The notes: generated by a model from the letters alone, not told the origin. A DNA stretch of 64,000 bases from Roseococcus pinisoli (GCF_018413645.1 NZ_JAHCDA010000002.1:620001-684000); one strand, 5' to 3'. Counted from the first letter of the stretch, positions 23,849 through 32,392 are shown. Program-made: numbers and translations.

Positions 23849-24955
23849 ATGAGAGTGACGTGGGACGAAGCCGAACGCGTCGAGGCGCTACACAACTATG
23901 GCGTGCTTGATAGCGATCTCGATTTTGATGGCATCGTCAAAATAGCGTCTCATATCTGCAGGACTCCTATCGCCGTCGTGAATTTCGTCGATGCGACGAG
24001 ACAGTGGTTCGGGGCGGAGTGCGGCCTCGGTGTCCGCGAGACTCCGCTCGATGTTTCCATCTGCGCTCACGCGATCCTGCAGCCAGACATCTTCGTGATT
24101 CCCGATCTGGCGAAGGACCCCAGGTTCGGTTGCAACCCCCTGGTCGCTGGCGATCCCAATCTGCGCTTTTACGGTGGCGCCCTCCTGACCTCCTCCAACG
24201 GCTTGCCGCTGGGGACGGTCTGCGTCCTGGACTACCAGCCCCGGCCGATGGGCCTGACCGACGAGGAAGAGGACACGCTGCGGGCCCTCGCCCGGCAGGT
24301 GATGAACCAGCTCGAACTTCGGCTTGCCATCCGGGAGAAGGAAGCCCTGGTCCGGGAGAAGGAATTGCTGGTGGCCGAGGCTCACCACCGGGTCTCCAAC
24401 AGCCTGCAGATGGTGCAGAGCCTGCTCACCCTCCAGTCCCGCCAGACGATCGACCCCGAAGCGTCGCAGCAACTCCAGGCCAGTGCCCAAAGGGTCAATA
24501 CGTTTGGTCTGATGCACGAGCACCTCTACCGATCAGGGGCCGGGATAGAGGTCGATCTGGCTGTCTATCTCGCCACATTGATCGAGGACCAGAACAAGGC
24601 GCTCGCTTCGACGCTGGGGCATCGGCGGATCGCGCTGCATGCCGAAGCGATACAATGGCCGACGAGCGAGGTGGCGACGGTCGGATTGATCGTCTTCGAG
24701 CTGGCCACGAACGCGCTGAAATACGGCGAAGGCCTTGTGACCGTGAGGGTCTCGAAAGTGGAAGGATTGCTGTTCATCGTCGTCGAGGATGAAGGCGCCG
24801 GCATCCCGATCAGCTTTGAACCCGAAGAAAGCAGGGGATTGGGCATGCGCCTGATCCGTGGACTGGTATCCACTCGCGGGGGGCAAGTTGCCGTGGACAG
24901 GAGCAAGCGCCACACCGCCTTCGTCGTGACCATGGAGATGCCGGAGGCTCGCTAG
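23849..24955 (+). CDS. GAF-domain sensor histidine kinase (HisKA_2/HWE type)
   Basis: 368 aa, soluble. Residues about 15-150 are a GAF domain (CRTPIAVVNFVDATRQWFGA, SNGLPLGTVCVLDYQPRP). A coiled linker (residues 150-175) leads to the phosphoacceptor segment EAHHRVSNSLQMVQSLL with His179/His180, typical of HisKA_2 kinases. The catalytic domain shows FELATNALKYGE (N box), VVEDEGAGIP (G1) and GLGMRLIRGL (G2). Such kinases sense light, redox or general stress and often phosphorylate single-domain or PhyR-type regulators; none is adjacent. GAGGG precedes the ATG. Similar proteins carry a haem or bilin in GAF, but no cofactor Cys is obvious. Confidence 0.88.
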   Translation: MRVTWDEAERVEALHNYGVLDSDLDFDGIVKIASHICRTPIAVVNFVDATRQWFGAECGLGVRETPLDVSICAHAILQPDIFVIPDLAKDPRFGCNPLVAGDPNLRFYGGALLTSSNGLPLGTVCVLDYQPRPMGLTDEEEDTLRALARQVMNQLELRLAIREKEALVREKELLVAEAHHRVSNSLQMVQSLLTLQSRQTIDPEASQQLQASAQRVNTFGLMHEHLYRSGAGIEVDLAVYLATLIEDQNKALASTLGHRRIALHAEAIQWPTSEVATVGLIVFELATNALKYGEGLVTVRVSKVEGLLFIVVEDEGAGIPISFEPEESRGLGMRLIRGLVSTRGGQVAVDRSKRHTAFVVTMEMPEAR

Positions 24956-25210
24956 GTAGCGAGATTCCCGACCGTCGGGTATCTTATATGGGGTCCGGTT
25001 TTGATCCTTTCGCGCCACCAGCAAAGGCTCTGCTGCGCCCCGCAACCTTCGCCGATGTGCCAGGCATTGCCCCACTGAAGGCAGCGGATAGCGCCCCTAC
25101 TCCGCAAGAAGCCTGCGCACTCGGACTGCCTTTCCCTCGACGTATGCATCTCTGGCGGTTAGGCAGCCATGTGGTCGCCCAATGCGGGGGGCCGCCAAGG
25201 AGAAACCTGC

Positions 25211-25780
25211 ATGCCCGGCAGTTCGGAAGAGCCGCCACGTCGACCTCGGCATCGGCGATTCCGTCTGCTGTCCTTTCTGCTGCTGGTCGTGGCGGCCCTC
25301 CTCGTCCTCGACGCCACTGGAAATCTGCCGCCCAGCATTCAGCGGGTCTGTGCAGCCGCCCACCTCTGCGGTCACGATCTGCTGCCCGGCCCGGCCCGGA
25401 TGACGCGGCTGGAATTTCCGGTGACGGAAAATCCCTCGTCCCGTCAGCCGACCCATGCCCGGATCCTTGCCCAGCGGTCGGGCGATGATTGGATCATGAC
25501 GCTGCAGATCGACGCCCTTCGCGGCGCGGCGCGCTACTCGCTGATCCAGGTGATCGCCACGCGGGAACCGCCGCTGGCCGGTGCTCGGACGGTCCTCACG
25601 CTCCATGACCAGAACCGCCAGCCCGTCCTGAACGGCCGATGGGAGATGACCGTCAGCGTGCCCAACGAGGTCTTCCGCAACCCGGAATGGGTGCTGCACT
25701 ACCGGGCCGACACGATCGACGCGCTGGCCGTCAGCGAAGACATCGCGCCCTACATCCGCCGCCGCGGGGCCATCCGCTGA
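25211..25780 (+). CDS. Hypothetical membrane-anchored or secreted protein
   Basis: 189 aa, not recognised. The N-terminal 20 residues are basic and Pro-rich (EEPPRRPRHRRFR), followed by one hydrophobic segment (LLSFLLLVVAALLVL), so the remaining 150 residues are probably periplasmic. Two Cys lie close together after the helix (RVCAAAHLCGHD), possibly a disulphide. The soluble part has alternating beta-like stretches (DDWIMTLQIDALR, GRWEMTVSVPNEVF). ATG at 25211 has AAGGAGA 8 nt upstream and is preferred to the longer frame from 25169. Followed by another secreted protein gene 86 nt on. Confidence 0.6.
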   Translation: MPGSSEEPPRRPRHRRFRLLSFLLLVVAALLVLDATGNLPPSIQRVCAAAHLCGHDLLPGPARMTRLEFPVTENPSSRQPTHARILAQRSGDDWIMTLQIDALRGAARYSLIQVIATREPPLAGARTVLTLHDQNRQPVLNGRWEMTVSVPNEVFRNPEWVLHYRADTIDALAVSEDIAPYIRRRGAIR

Positions 25781-25866
25781 GCCCCCTGCCCTCGTTTCGC
25801 CCCGCCCTGGCCGCGACCTTGTCGCAAGGCGCGCGTTAGGCTCCCGACGACGACAAGAGGTTCCGT

Positions 25867-26247
25867 ATGCCGCCCCATTCGACACGCCGTGCGCTTTTCA
25901 TCTTGGCCACGGTCGCCGCCACCATGGCCGCCCCTGCCGCCTTCGCGCAGGATCGGCGCTGGGAAGAGGAGCGCCGCCGCGGCGAGGAAGCACGGCGCCG
26001 GGAAGAAGAGATGCGCCGCCGCCACCGGGAGGAAGCGCGGCGTCGCGAGGAAGAAGCGCGACGACGCCAGGAGGAGGCGCGGCGGCGCCAGGAGGAGGCC
26101 CGGCGCCGCGAGCAGGAAATGCGCCGCCATCAGGCCGAGGACAGCCAGCGCCGGCGCGAGGTCGAGCGGCAGCGCTGGCAGGTCGAGCAGGACCGTCACC
26201 GGGTGGAACAGGAGCGCCGCCGGATCGAAGAGATGCGGCGCTACTGA
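25867..26247 (+). CDS. Secreted all-charged alpha-helical protein
   Basis: 126 aa. A signal peptide (RRALFILATVAATMAAPAAFAQ, cut after AFA) is followed by about 98 residues made almost only of Arg, Glu and Gln in blocks such as ARRREEEARRRQEEARRR. Hydrophobic heptad positions are missing, so a stable single alpha-helix (E-R salt bridges at i to i+4) fits better than a coiled coil. The DNA is accordingly repetitive (gcgacgacgccaggaggag-like units). The ribosome-binding site is AAGAGG. Function unknown; a periplasmic spacer or envelope-linked rod are possibilities. Low-complexity composition makes homology unreliable. Confidence 0.7.
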   Translation: MPPHSTRRALFILATVAATMAAPAAFAQDRRWEEERRRGEEARRREEEMRRRHREEARRREEEARRRQEEARRRQEEARRREQEMRRHQAEDSQRRREVERQRWQVEQDRHRVEQERRRIEEMRRY

Positions 26248-26336
26248 GCCCCTGACCGGCAGCACCGGAGGGCGGGCGGCATCTAGTCGCCGTCTTCGGG
26301 GTGCCGCATGCTCCGCCCCGTAGAGGAGCAGATTCC

Positions 26337-26723
26337 ATGGTCAATTACGTCTTCGATCACATCCACCTGCGGACCCCGGACATCGAGGCGACCGCCGCGT
26401 GGTACGAGAAAATCCTGGGCGCGCAGATCAATCGCTCGATGCAGAATGGCGCCCCGCGGGTCGATATGAAGGTCGGCGGCGCCAACATCTTCCTCATCGC
26501 CACGGACGAGAACTCCGCCCCGGCGCCGGTCGCACCCTATACGGGCATCGATCATTTCGGGATGATCGTCGAGGATCTGGATGCGGCCTATGCCGATCTG
26601 AAGGCCAAGGGCGTGCACTTCACGATGGAGCCGAAGCAGCTCCGCCCCGGTATCCGCATCAGCTTCATTCGCGGGCCGGAGAACGTGTCGATCGAGATTC
26701 TCGAGCGCAAGAAGGTCGCCTGA
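26337..26723 (+). CDS. VOC family protein (glyoxalase/bleomycin-resistance fold)
   Basis: 128 aa, one VOC module pair. The start VNYVFDHIHLRTPDIEATAA holds the first metal-ligand His (FDHIHL), and TGIDHFGMIVEDLDAAYADL holds the second; Glu in VSIEILERK near the end is the usual third ligand. Members act on glutathione hemithioacetals, extradiol substrates or methylmalonyl-CoA; the substrate cannot be told. ATG at 26337 has GAGGAG 8 nt upstream; 12 codons of open frame before it lack a start signal. Convergent with the glycosyltransferase gene. Confidence 0.85.
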   Translation: MVNYVFDHIHLRTPDIEATAAWYEKILGAQINRSMQNGAPRVDMKVGGANIFLIATDENSAPAPVAPYTGIDHFGMIVEDLDAAYADLKAKGVHFTMEPKQLRPGIRISFIRGPENVSIEILERKKVA

Positions 26724-26734
26724 GCGGCGACAAG

Positions 26735-26756
26735 GGATCGCGGGAGACCGCGATCC
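26735..26756. terminator. Hairpin between convergent genes, GNRA loop
   Basis: Perfect 9-bp stem GGATCGCGG / CCGCGATCC closed by a GAGA tetraloop, in the 52-bp gap between the VOC and glycosyltransferase stop codons. No U-tract on either side, so termination would be of the tract-less kind or need Rho. Confidence 0.45.
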
Positions 26757-26775
26757 TCCAAGCCCGCTCCACCGG

Positions 26776-27714
26776 TCAGCGGAGCGGCGGGAGCGCCAGA
26801 TAGGCCAGCCGCTTCAGCTCCCGGCGACTGTGTGTCACCGCCTCCAGCACCAGCCCGACGGCGAAGGACAGCAGCGCGGAGAGCATGACGGCCGCGGAAA
26901 GCACCGCCGTCGGAAGGCGCGGCACCAAGCCCGTCTCCCAGAAATCAAGCACGACCGGCAGACCGAGCAGCAGCGAGAACGCCACCAGCACGAGCGCCGC
27001 GATGCCGAAGAATTCGAGCGGCCGCTCGCGCCGGACGAGCTGGCCGATCATGCGGAGGATGCGGAAGCCGTCGCGCCAGGTCTGCAGCTTGCTCGCCGAA
27101 TCCTCGGGCCGCTCGCCATAGGGCGCCGAGATCTCCCCGATCGGGATGCCGAGCTCCAGCGCGTGGATCATGATCTCCGTCTCGATCTCGAAGCCCGCGC
27201 TCACGGCCGGGAAACTCTTCACGAAACGGCGCGAGAAGATCTTGTAGCCGGAAAGCATGTCGGTCGTGCGCGTGCCGAAGACCCAGCCCACAAGGCCGGT
27301 CAGCAGGCGGTTGCCGAAGCGGTGGCCGGGCCGATAGGCCTTCTCCGCCGTCTCGACGCGCGCGACATTGACCATGTCATAACCGCCATCCATGGCCGTG
27401 GCGATGAGTCGCGGCGCGGCCGCGGCATCGTAGGTCGCGTCGCCATCGACCATGATGTAGAGATCGGCCTCGACGTCCGCGAACATCCGGCGGACGACAT
27501 TGCCTTTCCCCTTTCTCTCCTCACGATGAACCAGGGCACCGGCGGCGCGCGCAATCTCCCCCGTCCCGTCGGTGGAATTATTGTCGAAAACGTGGATCTC
27601 GGCGTCCGGCAACGCGGCGCGGAAATCCTGCACCACCTGCGCGACCGTCGCGGCCTCGTTGTAGCAGGGCACCAAAACGGCGATTCGACGGGCGGTGGAC
27701 GGATGGGGGGTCAT
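26776..27714 (-). CDS. Glycosyltransferase family 2, polyprenyl-phosphate type
   Basis: 312 aa. A GT-A domain (residues about 10-220) begins IAVLVPCYNEAATVAQVV, with HVFDNNSTDGTGEIA (nucleotide-sugar binding) and MVDGDATYDAAA (metal-binding DxD-like). Two C-terminal membrane segments (FFGIAALVLVAFSLLLGLPV and AAVMLSALLSFAVGLVL) are as in enzymes that load sugars onto undecaprenyl or dolichyl phosphate. It would provide the lipid-linked sugar donor for a GT-C enzyme; the divergent neighbour 105 bp away is such a candidate. Sugar unknown. Confidence 0.88.
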   Translation of the reverse strand: MTPHPSTARRIAVLVPCYNEAATVAQVVQDFRAALPDAEIHVFDNNSTDGTGEIARAAGALVHREERKGKGNVVRRMFADVEADLYIMVDGDATYDAAAAPRLIATAMDGGYDMVNVARVETAEKAYRPGHRFGNRLLTGLVGWVFGTRTTDMLSGYKIFSRRFVKSFPAVSAGFEIETEIMIHALELGIPIGEISAPYGERPEDSASKLQTWRDGFRILRMIGQLVRRERPLEFFGIAALVLVAFSLLLGLPVVLDFWETGLVPRLPTAVLSAAVMLSALLSFAVGLVLEAVTHSRRELKRLAYLALPPLR

Positions 27715-27819
27715 TCCGGCGCGCCACTACTGGAGGCCAGCAGACGACGCAAGCTTTGACTTGACGCTCGCCCCTGCCCTGCTAGGCCTCCGGCCGCCGC
27801 AACACCAGGAGATCAAGGC

Positions 27820-29442
27820 ATGAACACGTCGTGGCGTGGCCTTCGCGCCTGGGTTGAACGAGGCGGCTGGGGGCCGCAGACCCTCCTACTTGCAGTGTTG
27901 TGCGGGCTTACCGGTCTCTATTCGGTCCGCCTTGGCACCGATTCCAATTGGGATCTGCGAAATTACCATCTCTACGCGGCCTTCTCCTTCCTGCACGGAA
28001 GGCTCGGTTTCGATGTGGTGCCGGCGCAGTTCCAGACCTTCTTCAATCCGCTGCCGAACCTTCCCTACTATTTCCTCGTCCGGACCCTCAACGACCACCC
28101 GCGACTGATTGCTTTCCTGATGGGCCTGCCTGCCGGGCTCTATGCTTTCGCCCTCGCCCGCATCGCCATGATGATGGCAAGCCGAACGTTGGGACGGGGT
28201 TGGCCGTCGATGTCGGTGGCGGCGGTGGTCACCCTGATGGGCATGACCGGGGCAGCGACCATCACCGCCATCGGGAGCACCACAAACGATGTGTCTGTCG
28301 GCGCCCTGGTGATGGTGGCGCTGTGGCTCACCCTCCGCGCGGCCGACGCGCCGGGGCTCGAGCGACGCGATCTCGCTCTCCAGATGCTGCTCGCGGGCTT
28401 CGTCTGCGGGGCGGCTGTCGGTTTGAAACTCACCAATATCATCTATGCCGCGCCGCTCGGCCTTCTGATCCTGGCGCTGCTTGGCCTTCGTGCCGCGATC
28501 GCCGCCGGTCTCGCGATGGCCATCGGCTTCCTGCTCTTCTGGGCTCCCTTCGCCTGGATGCTGTGGCGCGAATATGCGAGCCCCGTCTTCCCCATGTACA
28601 ACGACCTCTTCCAATCCGCCGACTACCCTTCGGTTCGGATCGGGGACACGCGTTTCCTGCCGCGCGATTGGATGCAGGCGCTCTTCTATCCCTTCTACTG
28701 GCTGCGGCCGAACGCCGGGCTGGTGACGGAACTGATCATGCGCGACCCGCGGGTCGCCATCGCCTATCTCTCCTCCCTCGTGCTGGGCCTGGGCTTTTTG
28801 CTTCGCGGGAGCTGGCGCGAGACCCTCCGCACGCAGCGGTCGACGGTCCTGCTGGTCGTCTTCTGTATCGCCACTTACGCGATCTGGGCCAAGATCTTCG
28901 GGATCTATCGCTACCTGCTGGTGGTGGAGAGTCTTGCCGGCGTGCTGCTGGTGCTGGCCCTCGGGCGGCTAATGCCGCAAGAGGCTTGGCGCAAAGCGGC
29001 GGCCACCGGCATCGTGGCTCTGGCGGCCATGCTCATGACGATCGCGCCCAATTGGGGTCATGTCCGTCATGGCGCACAGGCGGTTCGTCTGGACCCACTG
29101 CCAATCCCGCCCGACGGCCTGTTGCTCATCGCCGGCGATGACGGGCTAGCCTATGTGGCGACGTTCCTGCCCGCCGGCGTCAGGGCCGTCGGCATCTACA
29201 ACAACATTGTCCGCCCCGGGGAGGAGACCGGCATCACGCGCCGTGTCCACGCTACCGTTGCGCAGCATCACGGCCCCTTCCGCCTCCTCCTCGGCGAAGA
29301 CGTCACGGCGGAGCGCGCGGCCGCCCTGCTGGCCCCTTATGATCTCCGCCTCGGAAGCTGCGGCATCATCAGGAGCAATCTGCAGCCGGGCGGCCACGCC
29401 TTCTGCGAGGTGGCGAGGGCGAGTCCCCCCGCCGCCGGCTAG
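27820..29442 (+). CDS. Polytopic GT-C-like membrane glycosyltransferase
   Basis: 540 aa with about 11-12 membrane helices and a C-terminal soluble tail. The first periplasmic loop has the conserved-looking TDSNWDLRNYHLYAAFSFLH, with an acidic residue early after TM1 as in GT-C enzymes (GT87/DUF2029-like); a second loop holds FPMYNDLFQSADYPSVRIGD. It would transfer a sugar from a polyprenyl-phosphate donor on the outer face of the cytoplasmic membrane. The assignment rests on topology and the loop motif, so it is less firm than for its neighbour. Its stop codon abuts the stop of the convergent PhnM-like gene with no gap. Confidence 0.7.
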   Translation: MNTSWRGLRAWVERGGWGPQTLLLAVLCGLTGLYSVRLGTDSNWDLRNYHLYAAFSFLHGRLGFDVVPAQFQTFFNPLPNLPYYFLVRTLNDHPRLIAFLMGLPAGLYAFALARIAMMMASRTLGRGWPSMSVAAVVTLMGMTGAATITAIGSTTNDVSVGALVMVALWLTLRAADAPGLERRDLALQMLLAGFVCGAAVGLKLTNIIYAAPLGLLILALLGLRAAIAAGLAMAIGFLLFWAPFAWMLWREYASPVFPMYNDLFQSADYPSVRIGDTRFLPRDWMQALFYPFYWLRPNAGLVTELIMRDPRVAIAYLSSLVLGLGFLLRGSWRETLRTQRSTVLLVVFCIATYAIWAKIFGIYRYLLVVESLAGVLLVLALGRLMPQEAWRKAAATGIVALAAMLMTIAPNWGHVRHGAQAVRLDPLPIPPDGLLLIAGDDGLAYVATFLPAGVRAVGIYNNIVRPGEETGITRRVHATVAQHHGPFRLLLGEDVTAERAAALLAPYDLRLGSCGIIRSNLQPGGHAFCEVARASPPAAG

Positions 29443-30570
29443 CTACCCCAGACGCCCCGCCGCCTCCGGTGACACCCAGGCCAGCGTCCCGCTCGCGAAG
29501 ACCGCCGCCAGCGCGCCCTCGGGTGTCACCAGCGTCAGGTCGCCACGCAGGCCGGGCGCGATGCGGCCGCGGTCCTTCAGGCCCAGCGCGTCGGCCGGGT
29601 TGGTGGAGACCAGGGCCCAGGCCTGGGCCAGGTTCATCACGCCGCGCGCCGCCATGCGGAAGGGCGCCGCGAGCATCGCCGGCCAGTGATAGTCGCTGGC
29701 CAGCACCGTCACGAGACCGCGCTCGGCGAGCGGTGCGGCACTGGCCCAGCCGAGATGGCTGCCGCCGCGCACCACATTGGGTGAGCCCATGACCACCGCC
29801 TCGCCGGCCGCCCGCGCATTCTCGGCGACGGGTTCGTTCATCGGGAACTCGCAGATGCTGGCGCCGAGCCCGCGGAACAGGGCGCGGTCCTCGAGCTTCG
29901 CATCGTCATGGCTGAGCATGGGAATCCCGGCGGCCTGAGCGGCGCCGGCCATGCGGGCGCGGGATTCGGGGATCTCTCCGCGCCGTGCATAGGCGGCCTC
30001 GGCCAGGGTCTTGAACTGCTCCTCGCTCACGCCCGCCCGGCCGGCATATTTGCCGAGCTCCTTGGAGTTGCCGAGCTTCTTCCGGATGCCCGGCGTGTGA
30101 TCGTTGAAGCCGAGGAGATGGACCTCGCCCGCCTCGATCGCGGCGAGCGCGGCCGGCTCTGCGTCGAAATTATCGGCCTCGAAGCGCAGATGCACCCGGA
30201 AGTCAGGGCCCGGAGGCGGGTTGCGCAGCGCACCGAGCGTGGACTCGAAAGCCTGCAGCGAACGAAGGCCCGGCTCCCAAGAGAGGGTGATGCCGAGATA
30301 GGCCGTGGTGATGCCGGAAGCCAGCAGCTGGGCGGCGGCATCGCGCATCGCGAAGTCGGCGGGGAAGTCCACATTGGGGCGCGGCTGCAGCGCGCGCTCA
30401 TGCGCGTCGCCATGGATGTCGATCAGCCCCGGCATCACCAGCAGCCCGGTCGCATCCAGGTGGCGATCGGCGCCGTTGCCCTCCGCGATCCGGCCCTCGG
30501 CCAGCGTGACGTCGCCCGCCACCAGTTCACCCTCGCGCAGGACCTGCCCGCCCGAAACACTCCACGACAT
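29443..30570 (-). CDS. PhnM-like amidohydrolase, divergent paralog
   Basis: 375 aa metal-dependent amidohydrolase of the PhnM group (canonical enzyme: alpha-D-ribose 1-methylphosphonate 5-triphosphate diphosphatase). The metal site reads PGLIDIHGDAHERAL, where the operon's own PhnM reads [17 protein letters not shown] and MGSPNVVRGGSHLGW are retained. Start ATG 30570 lies 2 nt after phnF, so phnF and this gene form one unit, divergent from phnG. Because it differs at the metal-site loop it may hydrolyse another phosphonate intermediate, or be an older copy. It shares the PhnF-controlled intergenic region. Confidence 0.8.
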   Translation of the reverse strand: MSWSVSGGQVLREGELVAGDVTLAEGRIAEGNGADRHLDATGLLVMPGLIDIHGDAHERALQPRPNVDFPADFAMRDAAAQLLASGITTAYLGITLSWEPGLRSLQAFESTLGALRNPPPGPDFRVHLRFEADNFDAEPAALAAIEAGEVHLLGFNDHTPGIRKKLGNSKELGKYAGRAGVSEEQFKTLAEAAYARRGEIPESRARMAGAAQAAGIPMLSHDDAKLEDRALFRGLGASICEFPMNEPVAENARAAGEAVVMGSPNVVRGGSHLGWASAAPLAERGLVTVLASDYHWPAMLAAPFRMAARGVMNLAQAWALVSTNPADALGLKDRGRIAPGLRGDLTLVTPEGALAAVFASGTLAWVSPEAAGRLG

Positions 30571-30572
30571 GA

Positions 30573-31310
30573 TCAGGACTCCACCACGAGTTGCGCGCGC
30601 CCGGCCGCGTAACGCGTCAGCGTCGCGTCCACGGGTTTTCCATCGGCATCGATATTGACCGCCTCGGCGACAATGACCGGGCGGGATCGTGATTGCTGCA
30701 AGACTTCGGCCTCCTCCGCCGTGGGCATACGGGCGGTGATGCGGGTGATGCGGCGGCGGTAGTCCGGGACACCGGACTCCGCCAACGCGCGGGTGATGGA
30801 CGGATCCTCGCGCAGCAGCGCCAGGATCCGCGGGAAGCGCTGGGCGGGAAAGTGGTGCGAGCCCAGCGCAACGGGTCGGCCATCGGCCATGGCGATACGC
30901 TCCGCCAGGACCACGTGGCGGCCCGAGCGTATCTCCAGCAATTCGGCGATGCGCGCATCGGCCGGGATTTCGGCGAGTCGCAGCAGGCGGCCCGCGGGCT
31001 CGCGGTTCTGGCTGCGTATGATCTCGCTGAAGCGCGTCCGGGGACCGAGCGGATAGTCCAGCACATCCTCGGCGACGAAGCTGCCGCGCCCCTGCTCGAT
31101 GCGCACCATGCCGCGCCCCTCCAGCTCCTCCATGGCGCGGCGGATCGTGTGCCTGTTCACGCGGAAGCGCGCGGACAGCTCGGCTTCGGTGGGCAGGCGC
31201 TCACCTGGGGCGTGCTGGCCGGCCTTGATAGCCGCCTCGATGACGGCGCCGATCTGGCGCCACAGCGCGACGCCCGCCCCCCGATCCAGCATCGGGAGGT
31301 CTGACGTCAT
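30573..31310 (-). CDS. phnF: GntR/HutC family regulator of phosphonate metabolism
   Basis: 245 aa. N-terminal winged helix (residues about 12-75) with APGERLPTEAELSARFRVNR (recognition helix) and HTIRRAMEELEGRGMVRIEQ, then a UTRA ligand domain (about 95-240) with LEIRSGRHVVLAERIAMADG. Position next to phnG, in the opposite direction, is the classic phnF arrangement, and a palindrome between them is a likely operator. It would repress the cluster and respond to a phosphonate or phosphate-related ligand. ATG at 31310 starts the HTH domain; the 27 upstream codons overlap the intergenic region. Confidence 0.9.
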   Translation of the reverse strand: MTSDLPMLDRGAGVALWRQIGAVIEAAIKAGQHAPGERLPTEAELSARFRVNRHTIRRAMEELEGRGMVRIEQGRGSFVAEDVLDYPLGPRTRFSEIIRSQNREPAGRLLRLAEIPADARIAELLEIRSGRHVVLAERIAMADGRPVALGSHHFPAQRFPRILALLREDPSITRALAESGVPDYRRRITRITARMPTAEEAEVLQQSRSRPVIVAEAVNIDADGKPVDATLTRYAAGRAQLVVES

Positions 31311-31381
31311 GGAAGTTTCAACCAACTCGCAACTCCGGACTGGCAGTTTCGGCTTGACCTTACACGGTCGGATGTTTAGTC

Positions 31382-31400
31382 GTCTATACAAATGATAGAC
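31382..31400. promoter_or_regulatory. Candidate PhnF operator overlapping the phnG start codon
   Basis: Inverted repeat GTCTAT-N7-ATAGAC. The N7 spacer contains the phnG ATG (31392-31394). GntR/HutC regulators bind palindromes of this size, and the mycobacterial PhnF site contains a similar TATAGAC core (recalled, not checked). Binding here would block transcription or translation start of phnG and could also affect phnF, whose start is 72 nt away. Confidence 0.65.
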
Positions 31401-31826
31401 CGTTCCGCATGGATGTCTATCCTCGCCCGAGCCTCGGCCGAGGATATGGAAAGCAAGCTCTCAGGGGCCCCGCCCTTGCCAGCGCATCGCATCATTCGTG
31501 GGCCGGAGATCGGCCTTTCGATGCTGCGGGGGCGCGCCGGCGGCGACGGCGCGGCCTTCAACCTCGGCGAGGCCACGGTCACGCGCTGCTCGGTGAGCCT
31601 GCCGGACGGCACGCTCGGCCATTGCTGGCGCCTCGGGCGCGACAAGCGTGCCGCCGAACTGGCCGCCTCGCTCGACGCCGCCCTGCAGCAGGACGCCCTG
31701 CGGCCGACCCTGATCGAAACCGTCATCGAGCCGCTGCGCCAGGCGCAGGCCGAAGCCGCCTCCCTCACCGCGCGGCGTGCCGCCGCCACCGAAGTCCGCT
31801 TCTCAACCCTGGCAGCCATGCGATGA
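31392..31826 (+). CDS. phnG: Phosphonate C-P lyase system protein PhnG
   Basis: 144 aa, usual length for PhnG. The start MIDRSAWMSILARA matches the family W-M-x-x-L-A-R-A opening, so the ATG at 31392 is kept although no Shine-Dalgarno precedes it; the transcript may be leaderless. Further typical parts are IRGPEIGLSMLRGRAGGDGA and FNLGEATVTRCSV. PhnG is part of the PhnGHIJ core complex that, with ATP, forms ribose methylphosphonate triphosphate. Its stop overlaps phnH as ATGA. Confidence 0.92.
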   Translation: MIDRSAWMSILARASAEDMESKLSGAPPLPAHRIIRGPEIGLSMLRGRAGGDGAAFNLGEATVTRCSVSLPDGTLGHCWRLGRDKRAAELAASLDAALQQDALRPTLIETVIEPLRQAQAEAASLTARRAAATEVRFSTLAAMR

Positions 31827-32392
31827 AACCCGCCTTCAACGATCCCGTCTTCGGCGCCCAGGAAACCTTCCGGGCCCTGATGGACGCCATGGCCCGGCCG
31901 GGCCGCCTCCAGCGCTGCGACACGCTGCCCGACCTGCCGGAGGCGCTGGCCCCGGCCGCCGCCGCCGCGCTGCTGGCGCTAGCCGATGCGGAAACGCCCG
32001 TCTGGACCGACGCCACGGGCGAGGCGCGCGAATGGATCGCCTTCCACACCGGCGCACCGCTGGTGGCCGAGGCTGGCAAGGCGCAGTTCCTGCTCGCGAC
32101 CGGCGCCATGCCGCGGCTTTCCACGCTGGATCCCGGCACCGACGAAACGCCGCAGGACAGCGCCACGCTGATCCTTCAGCTCGAAGCCCTGAATGAGGAT
32201 GCCGGCTGGCGCCTCACCGGCCCGGGCATCGAGCACGAGCACCGGCTCGCCGCCTCGGGCCTGCCCGAGAATTTCGCCGCGCAATGGGCGGCCAATCGCA
32301 AGGGCTTCCCCTGCGGCGTGGATCTCGTCCTTTGCGCGGGGGCACGCCTGGCCGCGCTTCCGCGCACCACCCTGATCGAGGAGGCCCGCTGA
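31823..32392 (+). CDS. phnH: Phosphonate C-P lyase system protein PhnH
   Basis: 189 aa. Typical PhnH opening FNDPVFGAQETFRALMDAMA and RPGRLQRCD, with late FPCGVDLVLCAG. PhnH is a PLP-fold-like non-enzymatic subunit of the PhnGHIJ core. Start ATG 31823 overlaps the phnG stop; its stop TGA shares one base with the phnI ATG (TGATG). Length normal, nothing odd. Confidence 0.92.
   Translation: MKPAFNDPVFGAQETFRALMDAMARPGRLQRCDTLPDLPEALAPAAAAALLALADAETPVWTDATGEAREWIAFHTGAPLVAEAGKAQFLLATGAMPRLSTLDPGTDETPQDSATLILQLEALNEDAGWRLTGPGIEHEHRLAASGLPENFAAQWAANRKGFPCGVDLVLCAGARLAALPRTTLIEEAR

Noticed and set aside
24988-25488. Plus-strand frame starting LLRPATFADVPGIAPLKAADS, like a GNAT N terminus
   Set aside because: Only about 20 residues look GNAT-like; the rest has no fold features and overlaps the better supported gene at 25211-25780. 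At most a remnant.
25955-26170. Repetitive GC-rich tract first taken as a tandem DNA repeat or CRISPR-like array
   Set aside because: The repetition follows codons for Arg and Glu in one reading frame and has no spacers; it is protein-driven.
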